DNA of 64,000 bases from Emydura subglobosa (Eukaryota > Chordata > Testudines > Chelidae). Position 1 is the stretch's first letter; every line of letters starts with the position of its first letter. The notes beneath the pieces were generated by a model. The model ran no database searches, had not been told where the DNA came from, and was given only the letters and a program-made list of their open reading frames with translations. The translations under genes were made by a program, and so were the position numbers. Positions 22,070-33,965 of the stretch are shown here, in pieces. The stretch is from NCBI GenBank assembly GCA_007922225.1, contig ML679968.1:8243022-8307021 (forward strand), in the 5' to 3' direction.

Positions 22070-22307
22070 CAAACCATGGGGCACACCCCTTAGGGGGGCA
22101 TGTGTGGGTGTGTGTGTGGCGGGGCCTGGGCCAGCCCCCATGGGGGGCGAAGAGGGAATGCTACCTAGCTCCGCTCTGCTCCCACCTTCGCTCTGGCCTG
22201 CCCCTGGTCCCGGCCCCAGCCCCTGGCTCTGGACGCAGCCCCAGCCACATCTCTGGCCCCAGCCTCAGCCCCCCGGCCCCGTCCCTCACTTCCGGCCCCT
22301 GATGCAG
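22070..22307. repeat. GC-rich repeat, left part
   Basis: C-rich and repetitive in 'gccccagcc'. It continues beyond the 22308-23214 insertion, with 'gctccagccctaactgcagc' up to about 23345. This is probably an old DNA-transposon remnant; the right part 'taaggaggtgtgacctaaac' resembles hAT-type ends. Not firmly identified. Confidence 0.4.
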
Positions 22308-23214
22308 CTAGGGTTGCCAGGTGTTTAATTTTCGACTGGAAAGTCCGGTCAAAAAGGGAACCTGAGAGTGTCCAGTCAGCACTGCTGAATCGGACACTAC
22401 AAGTCTGGTTACCTGCAGTAATTGGCCTTCATCCCTGCATGGCGGGAAGAGCAGCAGCTGCTGCTGGAGCCTGGAGGAGTTGCTCTACTTAACAGAGAGA
22501 ACTGGCTGACTCCAGGACCCGGCTCCAAATCGGGTACCGGTGCCACCACTGCTACTGCTTGGGAGTGGAGGGGTCCTCTCTGCCCCCCCCCCCGATATGC
22601 CCAGATTGCCCCACTCTGGCCCCTCACTCAGGGGACTGACTCCCTCCTACTCCACTGTGTCCTGATTTTCCCACCCTGGCCCCTTGCTCCAGAGATCAAC
22701 CCCTTCCTATACTTCTCTGCCCCAAGTTCCCACTGTGGCCCCTCACTCTGGGAACCAACCTCCCCCTTGTCTCACTGTGCCCTGATTTCCTCACCCAGCC
22801 CCTACCTCTGGCGACCAACCCCTTCTTGCTTCACTCTGCCTCAATTTTCCCTCCCCAGTTCCTTGCTCCAGGGACTGCCACCCCATGCCCTGCTGTGTCC
22901 CGATTTCCCCACCTCAGCCCCTCAGTCTTGGGACCTACCCACCCCTCCATCCCAGCCCCTTGCTCCAAGGACTGACTCCTGCCCTGCCATGCCCCACTGT
23001 GCCCCGACTGGGAAGGCAGGTAGACTTCACATCATCTCCTCCCAGCCCGGCTCTGCAGATGGCTGGTAAGTCCCAGAGTGAGTGACAGGGGTCGGGGGGG
23101 TGGGGTGGAGAGCAAGCAGTGGGGGGAGGGGAGTGGTAAAGTGAGGGGGGCCTCAGGCAAAGAGGCGGGGCAGGGGTGTTCAGTTTTCAGCAATTAGAAA
23201 ATTGACAACCCTAG
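22308..23214. mobile_element. 0.9-kb insertion with CTAGGGTTG inverted ends
   Basis: The left end CTAGGGTTGCCAGG and the right end ACAACCCTAG are inverted repeats, flanked by GCAG and CTGCAG. The interior starts with 'ttttcgactggaaagtccgg' and then becomes a C-rich tandem array. Both sides belong to one GC-rich repeat, supporting insertion. There is no transposase. The 215-residue frame at 22422-23069 is a by-product of the tandem array. Confidence 0.55.
22570..23010 (+). repeat. Degenerate minisatellite
   Basis: About six or seven units of roughly 60-70 bp, each with a 'ccccactctggcccctcact' or 'cagccccttgctccagggac' variant. Period and copy number are estimated by eye. Confidence 0.6.
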
Positions 23215-23345
23215 CTGCAGCTCCAGCCCTAACTGCAGCTACGATCCTGGCCCTGGCTCCCAACCTCAGCTCCTGTGTGGCAGGGACAGAGTCCATTACG
23301 AGTAAGGAGGTGTGACCTAAACAATGTGGGGACTACTGATCTAGG
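23215..23345. repeat. GC-rich repeat, right part
   Basis: Continuation of 22070-22307 beyond the insertion. Confidence 0.4.
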
Positions 23346-25126
23346 AGTATAAATAACCCTTCAGCTGGCATTTCCAGTTTTTCTAGAACTTGAAAAAAGG
23401 AATTAAAATGACTGTGCATGTTTCAGTGAATTTCCTGCTGCCTACATGTCACAGCGCTAATGCCTCCCCCCATCAGATTATGCTGCACTAATTATTCATC
23501 TTTCTAAACCTTACTTACTCTTGGAAAGTAGTGCTCCGGGCAGAAAAGACCATAAAATAGTCTATTCAGCTCAGCTAATCGATTAAATATTCATAAATGT
23601 TATTTCTAATGGCAGTTGTTAAAGAACTATTTTGGGGAGAAGAAGTGCTGGTTAAAAAAATATGCTGGAGGGATAGCATGTAAATCCTAGTGCTTTGGAG
23701 GACTGTCATTTGAGCCTTCGTTCTGCTAATTGAGTTGTGCAACTATGCCAGGGGATGAGTTTGCAAATATTTGTGCTTGAGGCAATGAGGAAATTCTGAA
23801 AGAGGTAAGGAAAGAAGATTGTGTTTCGGTGATATTGTCAAGTGCAACCAGCACATCATGTTACAGGATAAATTGGAGGTTGGGAGGTGAAGGGGGGTGA
23901 CGCATATATCTGATAAATAGAATCAGTCCTTTTTCCACTTCATTGGTGTCTTTCCCCTTCTCCCTTCCTTCAGTCGGAATCAGAAAAACTCAAGTACATC
24001 AAAGTAAAACATGCACTCCAGGTAACAAAGATGAGCAAAGAGAAAAGGATGAAAAAAAATACACAAGAATAGACTATAACAAGAACATGCACTCGGAGGA
24101 AAGTTTGATCTCAGAAGGACAGCCTGTCTCAAAGAATCATAAAATCCCTGGTTACACACCTTTAGTGGAACAAATCAACGTGGATATAGTTATTTAAATA
24201 TAAGATAACTGTTATGTTGACAATGAAGAATAGTCAAGTAGTAATCAATAGTTAATAGTTAATGATCCGTGTTCGTAAGTTACCCTGTGGCAAAGTTGTT
24301 AATCATTACTGTAATGATGGACTTGGCGCAAATTATTGCTATTAATGAGTCTAAACAGTGCTTCAAAAACACTTGGAATTATTTTTAAATGTAAGTCAGG
24401 TTTTTCACCTAGAAGAGAAGACATGACTGAGTTATTAATCACAAATTATGATCACCATAAATATGATATTAATGCTGAAATCCTACATTAGAAATTCATT
24501 CAGCTTTTAAAAGCTGTATTTAATAATTGTCAACTATAACCGTAGCTGCTAATGGAAATTACCAGATCAATACATTACTCTCTTCTTTATTCATTAAGAG
24601 CTGCAAAAGACTATGCCTACCCTTTGGAGACCCTTACATTTGCCATTTAATAATAAAATTAAGAAAGTTATTATGCTATATATTTTACGTAGGCTTTTTT
24701 ATACCTGTTGACAAAGGATCAAATTCTGTCCTTGTAATGAACACATAATGCCCACTGTTGCCAGAGCTTGGCTTGGAGTGAAATATTTTACAATTCAGAA
24801 ATGCACAGCAGATTTGGTTGAGGATTTGGAAGGTGCTAAAGGCCCATGTATCTATTTCAGAGAGGAAAAAAACTACATGTTTGAAATTGTCTCTCTGGTG
24901 CTGAATTTGGGGACTGGAAGTAAGAGAAACAGAAACACAAAACAAGTCAAAGAAAAAAGACGTCGTACCCCATCTCGTACCGTCTCCATTTCTGTCCCCT
25001 GTTTCCCATGCATTAACATCCATTTTTAACCAGGATTCTTTCTTTATGTGTTCTCTTCACCAATAATCCTATTGTATGGTCCCTTTCCTGAATTGTCTTG
25101 TGTTTCATCCATCTTTTAGGCCTTGG
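23346..25126. other. Non-repetitive DNA, possible conserved element
   Basis: No supported gene; the 93-residue frame at 24748-25029 and the 84-residue frame at 23943-24197 lack domains. 23480-23700 is AT-rich and rich in homeodomain-like TAATTA, ATTAAA and ATTCAT words, without repeat features. Confidence 0.35.
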
Positions 25127-25258
25127 GTAAAATTTTCAAGAGTGTCTAAATGACTTAGGAGCCTGACTCCAATTTTCCTGAATGACTTAAGCACTTAGGA
25201 GTCTAAGTCCCATTAACTTGCAGACTCCTGGGTCATTTAAGCAGTCTGAAAATTTTAC
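25127..25258. mobile_element. Short palindromic MITE
   Basis: The left end GTAAAATTTTCAAGAGTG and the right end 'cagtctgaaaattttac' are inverted. The inner parts also pair ('taaatgacttaggagc', 'gactcctgggtcattta'). A related left end occurs at about 3240 ('ggtaaaattttcaaaagaac'). Confidence 0.65.
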
Positions 25259-25269
25259 TTTGTCAGCAT

Positions 25270-25415
25270 TAGCATCTTAGCTACCAGTGTAACTGTGTTG
25301 AGGTAATGGCACTGCTGCAAACCCCTAGTGTAGACACACTGCACCAATGTAAAGTCCATTTGGCTCAAGTAACAGTTCACATAGGCACAACACATCTACA
25401 CTAGGAGATTGCACC
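25270..25415. repeat. Palindromic element fragment
   Basis: 'cctagtgtagacacactgca' and, 60 bp later, 'atctacactaggagattgca' are inverted copies of the GTCTACAC-type terminus. This is a rearranged or partial MITE. Confidence 0.45.
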
Positions 25416-26224
25416 AGTGCAGGTAAACAGCTGGCTAGCCCTTCCCTTGAGCCCACTTAGAGATAACTTCTTAAACTGTAAGATCTTTTTAGCAGGGACC
25501 ATGTCTTTCTCTACATCTCCAGTTCTGCAGCCACGTCCTTTAGTGCAGCCTTCTGTTGCATGAGTGTGACCCTCTGAAAGCCATTGAGTTTTGATTGCTT
25601 TTTAAATGACCCATAGGTCTTTAGTTAGTTAGGACATTGTCACACACAAAAACTGATTAACTTGAGCTAAGGTTGCTCAAGAAAATCATATCCAACAAAA
25701 TGCTAATCTTCAGGCATTAGTCTGCTATTATCGTGATATTCCATCACTCTGACAGATTAATGTCCTCTCTCTAACACATTCAACAGTACTTTCACTCTTT
25801 ATGCACTAATCAAAGAACTGAAAATTACACTGCAACACACACCCATAATGCCAATCTGTGAATCCGTTATTGAGTCTAAAGCAGGATCGAGCCCTACATT
25901 ATGCATATTTGCTGACACATCTGTTGCTGAAATGTACACAGTTAGGTTTTCTGCAGCTTCTACCCAAATTGAGATAACGCTGGATTAGATATAAACCGCA
26001 ATACAGAGTAATTTAGAGTATCATTTAGGAAGAACAAGCTGATTAGAAAAGAGACAACTTTAGTTTAGACGCACACATTACTTAATAGCCAGCAGGGATG
26101 GAAAAGAAAATGCAGATCAAGCACATCACAGTTCAATGAGGTTTTGGTGTGTGTATGCACATATGTTTGCTTCAATGTGACAGTAGTTTTTAAGGCTTTG
26201 TCAGCTCTAACTCCTAAACCAAGA
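25416..26224. other. Non-coding DNA with a small repeat remnant
   Basis: About 25470-25560 ('agcagggaccatgtctttct') resembles the repeat at 10195-10285. Nothing else was recognised. Confidence 0.35.
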
Positions 26225-26375
26225 CACATTTTTGGGGCTAAATTTTCGAAATGTTTGGGCTTCAAAAGTGGACCCTCGCATTCACAATGGCAGGTGCAAA
26301 TAATGTTTGTGTCTGGTAAGCATTCTCAAAGAATGCACCCAGCGAAAGTTATGCCTGCCACTGTGAGAGCATGAC
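26225..26375. repeat. Imperfect inverted repeat
   Basis: 'ttcacaatggcaggtgca' (about 26281) and 'tgcctgccactgtgagagc' (about 26352) can pair. Probably a decayed MITE. Confidence 0.45.
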
Positions 26376-27518
26376 TGTAAAACAAAATCCTTCAAAGAAC
26401 TTTCCACACGTTGCATCTCAGCCCAAATGAATGATAAGACGCAAATCCTTAGTGCCAGAAGTTGTATCCACAGCAGTCTCTAGAAGTGGATGAGTAGCCA
26501 CAGTCCAGCTGCAATGCTTACCTTATTAACCATCCCATGCAATAAAGGACTGCATGAAAGCACACACACATTCCCACTCTGATGAAGGATTTAATGGAGT
26601 TTGTGTAGGCCATAGAAGTATTTATCAATATCCAACGCAGAATGAGGGAGAGCTAACAGTGATGTTATAAAGCCCAATTACATACTGAATACAAAGGCCT
26701 GATTCCTCATTACCTTGCAGTTTGATTAGTCACTAATTCCTGGGTAAAATGGATGTAAAATGCTACCTTGGGTGTAAAACTTTAGTCTAAAACCAGTGTG
26801 GAAAATCGTGATTTGGGAGCATTTACATCCACTTAGTCTCATTTCCAACAGGTAGAGGAGGAGCCATCTGCATTGCAGGGGAAGGTGTTTTAGGCAGTTA
26901 CTTGATGAGGTTGCTTTCATTCCCATCATGCTACACTGTGAGGAGCAAGTAGGAGATCTGGAGAGTCTCTGGTTTTGAAGGCAGGAGTGCCGGGGGGCTG
27001 GCTGGGGGTCTTGTGCTCCTCCTGCAAGTGAGATGGAGTGACAGAGGAGGAAGGGGAGAAGGTCTTGTTCAATTGCGACATAGATTGCTCTGGGGCTGCG
27101 AGGCAGGGGGGTTTCCCTGAGCTGCCAGAGACTGTGAAAAGAGAGGGGGACTGGGAAAGCAGCACTGAACCCCTCCTTCCCAACAAAGGACACAAGAAGG
27201 GGATATCCCAGACATCTAAATTGAGAGCGCTGGGGAGATCGCGTGGGGCTATCAGGATGAGTCAGGTGCTTCAGGGGTAGTGGGTGCCTGTAGGAGGCAG
27301 AGCAGGATTGTGTGGAAGATGGGGGGAGTAGTTTGCACTAGGAGCAGACCCCATATTCCCCTGCCTCAGTCACACCTAGTAACCAGAATGTCACACTCAG
27401 CTGGTTAGAATTCCTCCTGGCCAGAGATAATGTTTTCTTTGCAAACACTGGATAGTCTTCTCAGCTATGACAGTGAACTGGGATTATTTGAAGCAAATGG
27501 ACTTTAATAGTGACTTAT
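26376..27518. other. Non-coding DNA, no recognised feature
   Basis: The 155-residue reverse frame at 26726-27193 and the 80-residue plus frame at 27038-27280 overlap and have no domain. No repeat was identified. Confidence 0.35.
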
Positions 27519-27640
27519 ATCGGTGTTTTTCAGCAACTGGTCCATGGACTGGCGTTGGTCTCTGAGATCTCCCTGACACAGTTTAGGAAGGCAGTCAGCG
27601 GGTCCCTGGTATCAAAAAGCTGGTTTAGATGCTACAGGGG
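27519..27640. mobile_element. hAT (Charlie-like) non-autonomous fragment
   Basis: 'ggtccatggactggcgttgg' followed by 'gagatctccctgacacagtt' and 'aggaaggcagtcagcgggtc' resembles the conserved end of amniote Charlie-type hAT elements. Confidence 0.5.
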
Positions 27641-27959
27641 AAACAAAAGAAAAAGAAAAAAACCCTTCAATATTGTATTTAATTAGGTATAATAACTAAT
27701 ACTTAAATCCCAGACTCTATGGGTGAATTGAGGGGATCAGTGCTCCCCTCTAAGCAAAATAGCTTCACAATTTTAATATTACAAATACTACATTAAAAAA
27801 ATAAAAATAAAGTACAGATATATCCATTTGTAACAAAAAATGGAAGCAGAGTTGTGCCAGCCATGTACTGTAGCTTGTCCATGATATTTAGCAAAGGTTC
27901 TATTTCAAAATGGAGGCTACCATATGTAACTCTTCTGCCAGACAGAGCTGGCAGCAGGG
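27641..27959. other. AT-rich spacer
   Basis: Nothing recognised. Confidence 0.3.
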
Positions 27960-28960
27960 CAAGAGCCAGGTTCTATATCTAGGGGTTCCTGTCGATACAA
28001 CACCAAACTGGCTCAAGCCCCCAGCCAGTGACCTGGGAAATCACACAGTATCCCCTGGGTGCCCCCAAAAGACAATACTTCCCCTCTCGCAAACACAGAG
28101 TCTGAGTGTAGAAAGAAAACCTTTTGATAAAAGGAAGGCAGTAACACAGCACTGGTTTGGGAAAACAGTGCAAACAGAATTCATGAACTCAATGAGCAGA
28201 ATCCACCCCACCCCAGTGTACGTGGGGCATGTCCTTCACCTCTTCCTTCTTGCTTCCCCTGCCCTACTGACCATCAGAGTTGCACTGTCCACCTCTCAGT
28301 TGTGGGGTTCAGCCAGTCCCCTCTGCTGGCTCCCTCTGCCAGCTGGATGCAGGCTCGACTGGTCCCCTCTGCTGGCTTCCGCCACCTGCGGGCCTCGATG
28401 GCTGGCTCCCGCTGCCTGCCAGACACGGGCCTCAACTGGCCCCCTCTGCTGGCTTCCACCGCTTGCAGGCCTTGACTTCTGGCTCCCACCACCTGCGGGC
28501 CTCCTGCCACCTGCCAGCCATAGGCCTCAGCTGGCCCCCTCTGCTGGCCGTCACTCTCTCGAGGTTTCCCAGCGATTTCAGCTCTTAGTTCATGGGAAAA
28601 CCCTCTGCTGACGCAGGAGCATTGTCCCTGCTTTTTAACAAAACAAAAGACTACAAGAGGAATCATCAATTCTACCTTTTAACAGTGGGAAGAGATAGTC
28701 AATCCATGCCTGAAGGGAGCCCTCATTCAAGCCTGTTGCAGCATCAGCAGGAAAAAACTCCAACCCCTCCCTGCTTTCTCTCAAAGTGCTTTGGAATCCG
28801 TACACCTCCTTTGTTAAGTTCTATTTGGATGAGAATGAATCTTTCATCAGAACAGGCTAAGCACAGTTCTGCTGCCATTTGTACATACGATCGGAGGACA
28901 AGGTTTCATTACCCCTGCAGTTAACACTAAAGTGATTTGTAACCCAATACCAGTCAAACT
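27960..28960 (-). mobile_element. LTR-like block, reverse strand (tentative)
   Basis: 'cacagagtctgagtgtagaa' and 'aaccttttgataaaaggaag' read on the reverse strand like the polyadenylation part of an endogenous retroelement LTR. A minisatellite at 28317-28548 interrupts it. The ends are not defined and no target duplication was found. The 233-residue frame at 27910-28611 is not a gene. Confidence 0.3.
28317..28548 (+). repeat. Irregular minisatellite
   Basis: 'cccctctgctggc' recurs at about 28318, 28364, 28441 and 28536, spaced 46, 77 and 95 bp, with related filler ('ccacctgcgggcctc'). Confidence 0.75.
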
Positions 28961-31924
28961 GACCATTTCCCATCATGCTCAGCACCTAGGTGTGTTTATG
29001 CAGATACAGTGCAATCATGCTGAGCATCTAATTTTACTCCTGCAAATACAGAGCCCATGAAAATAAAGTGCCCCCCTCTTTCAGTTGGCTGAGTAGAGGA
29101 GGGCCACTCAGACCTTGCTTACACAAATGACATTGCTATTAGAATGCATAGGAAACTGAATATCATCTAAGGGATATGTTTCCAAAGTGGTTCATGGGAA
29201 TTACATGCACAAATCATTTATTTAGTTAACAAGATTAGTGTGCAGATCTCCTGCACACTGCTTAAATAATGTATCCCTTAAAGGTTACCAGAATACAGTT
29301 ACAAAACTGCACAACATGAATGTAAAGTAGGGAAATTCACCAGTTGCAGAGCACTTACTCATAATTTACAAATTCATAAATATTTATGAAGTTGGGTGAT
29401 AGTCATTTCTAGGTGACATAATTGCCATTTAGCACTCACTTTTCTCCTCTTGCTTTCTAAAATATGAAATGCATGTGATAGTCAAGATGGACAGGTATTT
29501 ACCTTCTCAGTACATGCCTCTAATTGCACGGGTCATGTTTTCTAGTTAAATATCTGTCTGCCTACGTTTCAGAAGCACCTATCACCATAGTATCTAAAAG
29601 TCTTGCTGTGACCCTGGTGAAGAGAAACAACCTTGTGCCTCTCTCAGTCATTTCAAATAGCCATATGTGTCAGAGACAGGGATTTTAATTATATAGGTTG
29701 TCATAATATATATATTTTGCAATCTTCCAAATGACGATAATAAATTTTAAAACAAAATTGTGCCATCTAGCTCTTTATGAAAGTACCTCTCTCTCTATAG
29801 ATATAACTATAAAATTAATTACACAGATCCATAGAGCTGTCCATATTCCTTTACAAATTGCTAAAAATGTAGGTCCCAGCCCTTCTATTTAAGGAGCAAA
29901 TTCTTTCTTCTGTTACACCCAGGGAACTCCCTATGACTTCAGTGGGATTGTACTAACCTAGAATTAGGACCTGCACTATACTTACCACGGTAAGGGATGA
30001 TAATCATAAACAAAAGTTGTAGGGGAGAGGTATGGGAGAAGGAAGGTTCTGCAAGTGAAAGATCTAGAGATATGTTCAGTGGCTGCCATTTCCCTGAATA
30101 ATAAATCCTCTACTATAGTACCATAGTCACTTTTCCGTATCGTGTGGTTGACCTGATTTCTGTAGTGGTGTCATAGGGAAGGGTTGGTTGTGGCTAGAAT
30201 GGGGATGTGAACAGAAAAGCTTCCACCTCTTTTTTCTTTTTCCACCGTGCTACCAGCTTCAGAATGAAAAAGTGACATGGGAAAGGGTAAGACGAGAAAC
30301 AGTATTTATCACTGTGTCACCCCTTTAGTCTTTCCTCCCAGTCATGACTTCTTTCCTATTTCTCTCCACCTCAATTCTCTTGTTACTTTCCTATCTCCCA
30401 GTGCTTCCTTTCTCCACTGGCACTCCTTCATTCGTACATACTACCAATTCACCTCATTCCCCCAACTCAGAAACCCTTCCCGCCCCCCGCACTGTGCTGT
30501 GCCTGGAGAACTAGGAACTGAGGTGGCAGGGAACATGTTCAGGGAGATAAGTCTCATAACCTGATTCTGTAGGTTCTATGGCCTATTAAAAGGTCTAAAT
30601 TATCTTCTCCACACCTGCTTTTTTTGTTTCCTGAAGCCCATGTGCTACAAAGACTGTTGAACTTCCTAAGGAACCATTACAAGCCCTCATAACCTAGAGC
30701 AGCTGTAAGCTTGCTCCTAGTGACTGTGAGTTGAACTGGCTCCCGGCTGACTTAGGATACAGTCAGGTTGTGTGTGTGGCAGACAGGGACCGGACAGCCA
30801 CCATAGTACCTGTACTTGATGTGTGCCAAATGCTGCTCTGTCACTGAAGATTCATCCTTATAAAAGGTAAGCATCAGAGGGCAGAGTAAAGGTCACACGG
30901 GGAAATTTATTTGTGACATTTGCCTGACTTTGAGTGCTATTCTTTGCAATCATCACATTCTTTTGATATATGTAAGGCTTTGGGGAGGGGGGTAATTAGT
31001 TTTTACAATGACAAAGGCATAAAACTGGCAAACAATTATAAAAAGAATTTAAGCCTTTCATATTATTATTATGTGATGGGAAGGAATGTTGCCATTTTTA
31101 TTTTTAAGACCCGTGTCGTGTAATTTTGAAGTGAAACAGTCCTCAAAGTGGAAAAAGGAAAACCCTGGCAGACACACAGTAGTATCTTCTTTGGGATTTG
31201 TAGACTGTTGTATTGGCTGGACTCAATTTTACTGTAAAACAGTGGACATTGTGACTCATTGAAACAACTAGCAGAATAGAGGGCATATGGGATGGAAATA
31301 GAGGTTTTTAAGGCATGCTTTATATAAAATAATATTTATATTCATATCTAGAAAAACTTCAAAATGTAAGTGAAGAATCTACATATCTACAAATAGGATA
31401 TGCTTTTATGTATATGTCAAAAGCTCAGTTTCATCTCAGCTGAGGATTCATACTGCTACATTTATACTGTAATGAAATTGCAAAGATAAAGAAAGACCAT
31501 TGTACAAATATTGCATTTTTGTGAAAACTAGCAATACCCAAATTTCATATAACCTGCATGGAAAATTACTTTTTTACAATGTACTATACATAAAAACAGA
31601 CTGGGCTTCTTTCCAAAGTGACGGTAGTACTGAAATTATACTAGAAGGCACAGCTTGAAGTTGAACTTGGGGTTGATTCCATCATACATAAATTGCTTTG
31701 AAAAAAGAAAACTATAGGTTACTGCAGGGAAAACCAAAACAAAACCTTTTATTATTATTTTGTTTTACTTGTGTTATTGCTTTGCAAATATAGCTATGAA
31801 ATGGAGGGTCTAATTCTTTTCTCACATACAAACTGTAAGTATTGACTTCAGAAAAGTTATGCTTGATTTACATGAGCAAGAGAAAAGAATCAAGTCAAGA
31901 ATCTCAAATATTATGCTGAAGCAA
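28961..31924. other. Long stretch without a supported gene
   Basis: AT-rich, apparently mostly unique DNA. Frames at 30277-30564 (95 residues) and 30920-31123 (67 residues) have no domain. A weak palindromic remnant lies near 29890-29965. Confidence 0.4.
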
Positions 31925-32095
31925 ATGAAATGCTGAGTGCCATGCAACCCATCTGTCATGTTTATTTGTTAAAGACAATATTCTCTGTCCTGCAATTAGC
32001 CTACCTGCTAAAACATTAACATGCAAATGAAATATTGTGTGTGCATTATCTGCCTGCCTAATTATCTGGGATCTTTAGATTATATTAGAATTTAG
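31925..32095. other. Possible conserved non-coding element
   Basis: Repeat-free AT-rich block containing the octamer ATGCAAAT (in 'aacatgcaaatgaaatattg'), TAATTA and several CTGCCTGC words. This resembles many vertebrate developmental enhancers in composition only. Conservation cannot be judged from one sequence. Confidence 0.2.
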
Positions 32096-32179
32096 TTTTA
32101 GTGATCAACACTTATCTATCCTGAAGCTACTCCATGCCCAGATCTTGATGCCTTAGATGCTGTCCCCAAAACCTGTGTA

Positions 32180-32275
32180 CACATACCTATACTGGAAGAG
32201 GTCCATTCTACCATAAAGAAACTGTGAAGCGGGCATGCTGCTGGACCCAATGGCATAACACCCAACTTGTCTTTT
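32180..32275 (+). pseudogene. Non-LTR reverse transcriptase N-terminal fragment
   Basis: Translation from 32186 reads 'PILEEVHSTIKKL', a stop, then 'SGHAAGPNGITPNL'. This matches the LINE motif E-V-x-x-A-I-x-K-L-K-S-G-K-A-x-G-P-D-G-I before the catalytic domain. It could belong to the same kind of element as the fragment at 8827-9105. It is very short and disabled. Confidence 0.6.
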
Positions 32276-33129
32276 AGGAGCAGAGGAAGCCATAAATGGA
32301 TAAATCATAACAATTTAAAAATAATTGTTTCTAATTTGGATTATTAACCATTCATTAACCATTCAGAATTTCATGTGCAATAGTTGCTACTTCAGTTGTG
32401 TTGTTCACTCTCTGTCTTGCTCTTTTCCACTATTGCACAAGTGAACACACACTTTTACTGTGAATCCTTGCATATGTACATTCATTATTTAGTTGCTGCA
32501 AATGCTCACATGTGCCAGTTGCCCATTTTTGTGAACTTGATTGTGAAAACATCAGGGCCTAAAATTAGTCAAAGTGAATTCAGTTAGAAATTCAAGTGAA
32601 TGTTAATGGACAATTTATTGTAATCAGTTTCCCCAACTCTAATGACAATTTTTAGGTTCATCAGATTGCATTTACTATTTAGTAAACATATGGAATCTGA
32701 TTCCCAGTTGGGGGCAGCAAGGAGAAGGTTTATCACAAAACATCTCAGTAAGTGAATGTGCAAAACAAGCATCTTTGCAAAATGTCATTGCACTCTCTAC
32801 TATCATCAAGAGCCTCATTTAGCAATGGAGAGAAAATGTTTCTGTCACCCTGATCTAAGCTGCAGTTGGAATAAGAAAGGTCAGTTTCAATTTCCCTACA
32901 CATCTTATGATAATATCATTTAACAACAAGATGGAAGGCAGCCCAGGCCAGGTGTCTTGGCATCGGAGCCCTCCCCTTCTGATATGAGATTCAGACAAAC
33001 ACTTCAAATCCTTGATTCTGGAACTGGCAGATTTTGGATGTGACATGTAAGGGACACATTCACTCTGGCATAGGGAGATTCAGCAATTCCACATTCCTAT
33101 AATCACCCATGTTTTGTATCTTTCCGAGT
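32276..33129. other. Non-coding DNA, no recognised feature
   Basis: Contains a short 'attaaccattc' direct repeat near 32342-32364. No gene. Confidence 0.35.
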
Positions 33130-33965
33130 ACATTTGCAGTATATGTATATTCTTAATAATGTTGCCCCTTTTTGACCCCAGCACCTAGTTAATGTTAATG
33201 TTAATGGAGATGTTCCAGTTGGGGAAGTATAAATTGATGGAGTCGGGTATTTTCTTTGATGGAATCTTGTTTATTTACAAGGAATGTACACAGTCCTGTG
33301 TCTCTGAACTCAGAAGGAACCAAGAACAAAAGGAGCAGGTTTTCAGATTACAGCTCCCAAGTCTCTCCAGCCAATACCAGCCCCAAAAGTGCTCTTTCTA
33401 GCTTTCCCTGGGGTCACATTGTGCTCACAGTCTCCTGCTTGACTTGCTTTCCTCTCTCTTTCTTTCTCTCTGTTCTAGTCTGTTCTCAGTGATCTCTTCC
33501 CCACCCCCATCCTCCAAAACAATACTTAGACAATAGCTCCCAGTGGATTCACTTTTTTTCTTAGGAGGAAGGGAGGAATGGGGGAGCAGCTATGCTTACA
33601 CTTATTTTAATTGAAGGGTCAGTTCACACCTATCAACCTCAATGGAGTTTTAATTCAACCCATTCACAAGGTTTCACCCAGCACATAACAATAAAAATAA
33701 CATGCAGTCTTCCCCACTCAGCTCCACCAAATAACTTCTATTCTAATCATTGATACTTTGATGTTCAAGTCCTGGGCCTCTCCCGTGGCAGTGTTTTGTA
33801 TCAAACTTTCCATTACACAGTGGTTTTGTGATACAGTAAATGTCTACAATGGACTGAGGTAAAGCTTACACAATTGTTTTCCTCTTGTGATTTGAACCAG
33901 GGCCTGCATGCTAACCTACTATGTCACCTAATTTCCAGAAACATCATGTTAATCAAAAATAACAT
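33130..33965 (-). mobile_element. LTR-like block, reverse strand (tentative)
   Basis: On the reverse strand, 'ttgtaaataaacaagattcc' (around 33270) gives an AATAAA in the setting usual for an LTR, and a TATA-like 'atttatac' lies nearby. The 78-residue frame at 33256-33492 has no domain. The ends are undefined. Confidence 0.3.

Noticed and set aside
22422..23069. 215-residue open frame
   Set aside because: It is produced by a C-rich tandem array inside an insertion. Composition is Pro/Ser/Leu repeats and no domain is visible.
22308..23214. CpG-island promoter of a host gene
   Set aside because: The GC content comes from C-rich tandem repeats with few CG dinucleotides, and no exon follows.
26726..27193. 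155-residue reverse frame
   Set aside because: No domain, no splice-site support, and a plus frame overlaps it in the same DNA.
28276..28560. CRISPR-like array from regularly recurring CCCCTCTGCTGGC
   Set aside because: Spacing is irregular, the filler is itself repetitive, and the genome is vertebrate; it is a minisatellite.
27910..28611. 233-residue open frame
   Set aside because: It crosses an LTR-like block and a minisatellite, giving repeated Leu-Pro-Ala words; an overlapping reverse frame is also open.
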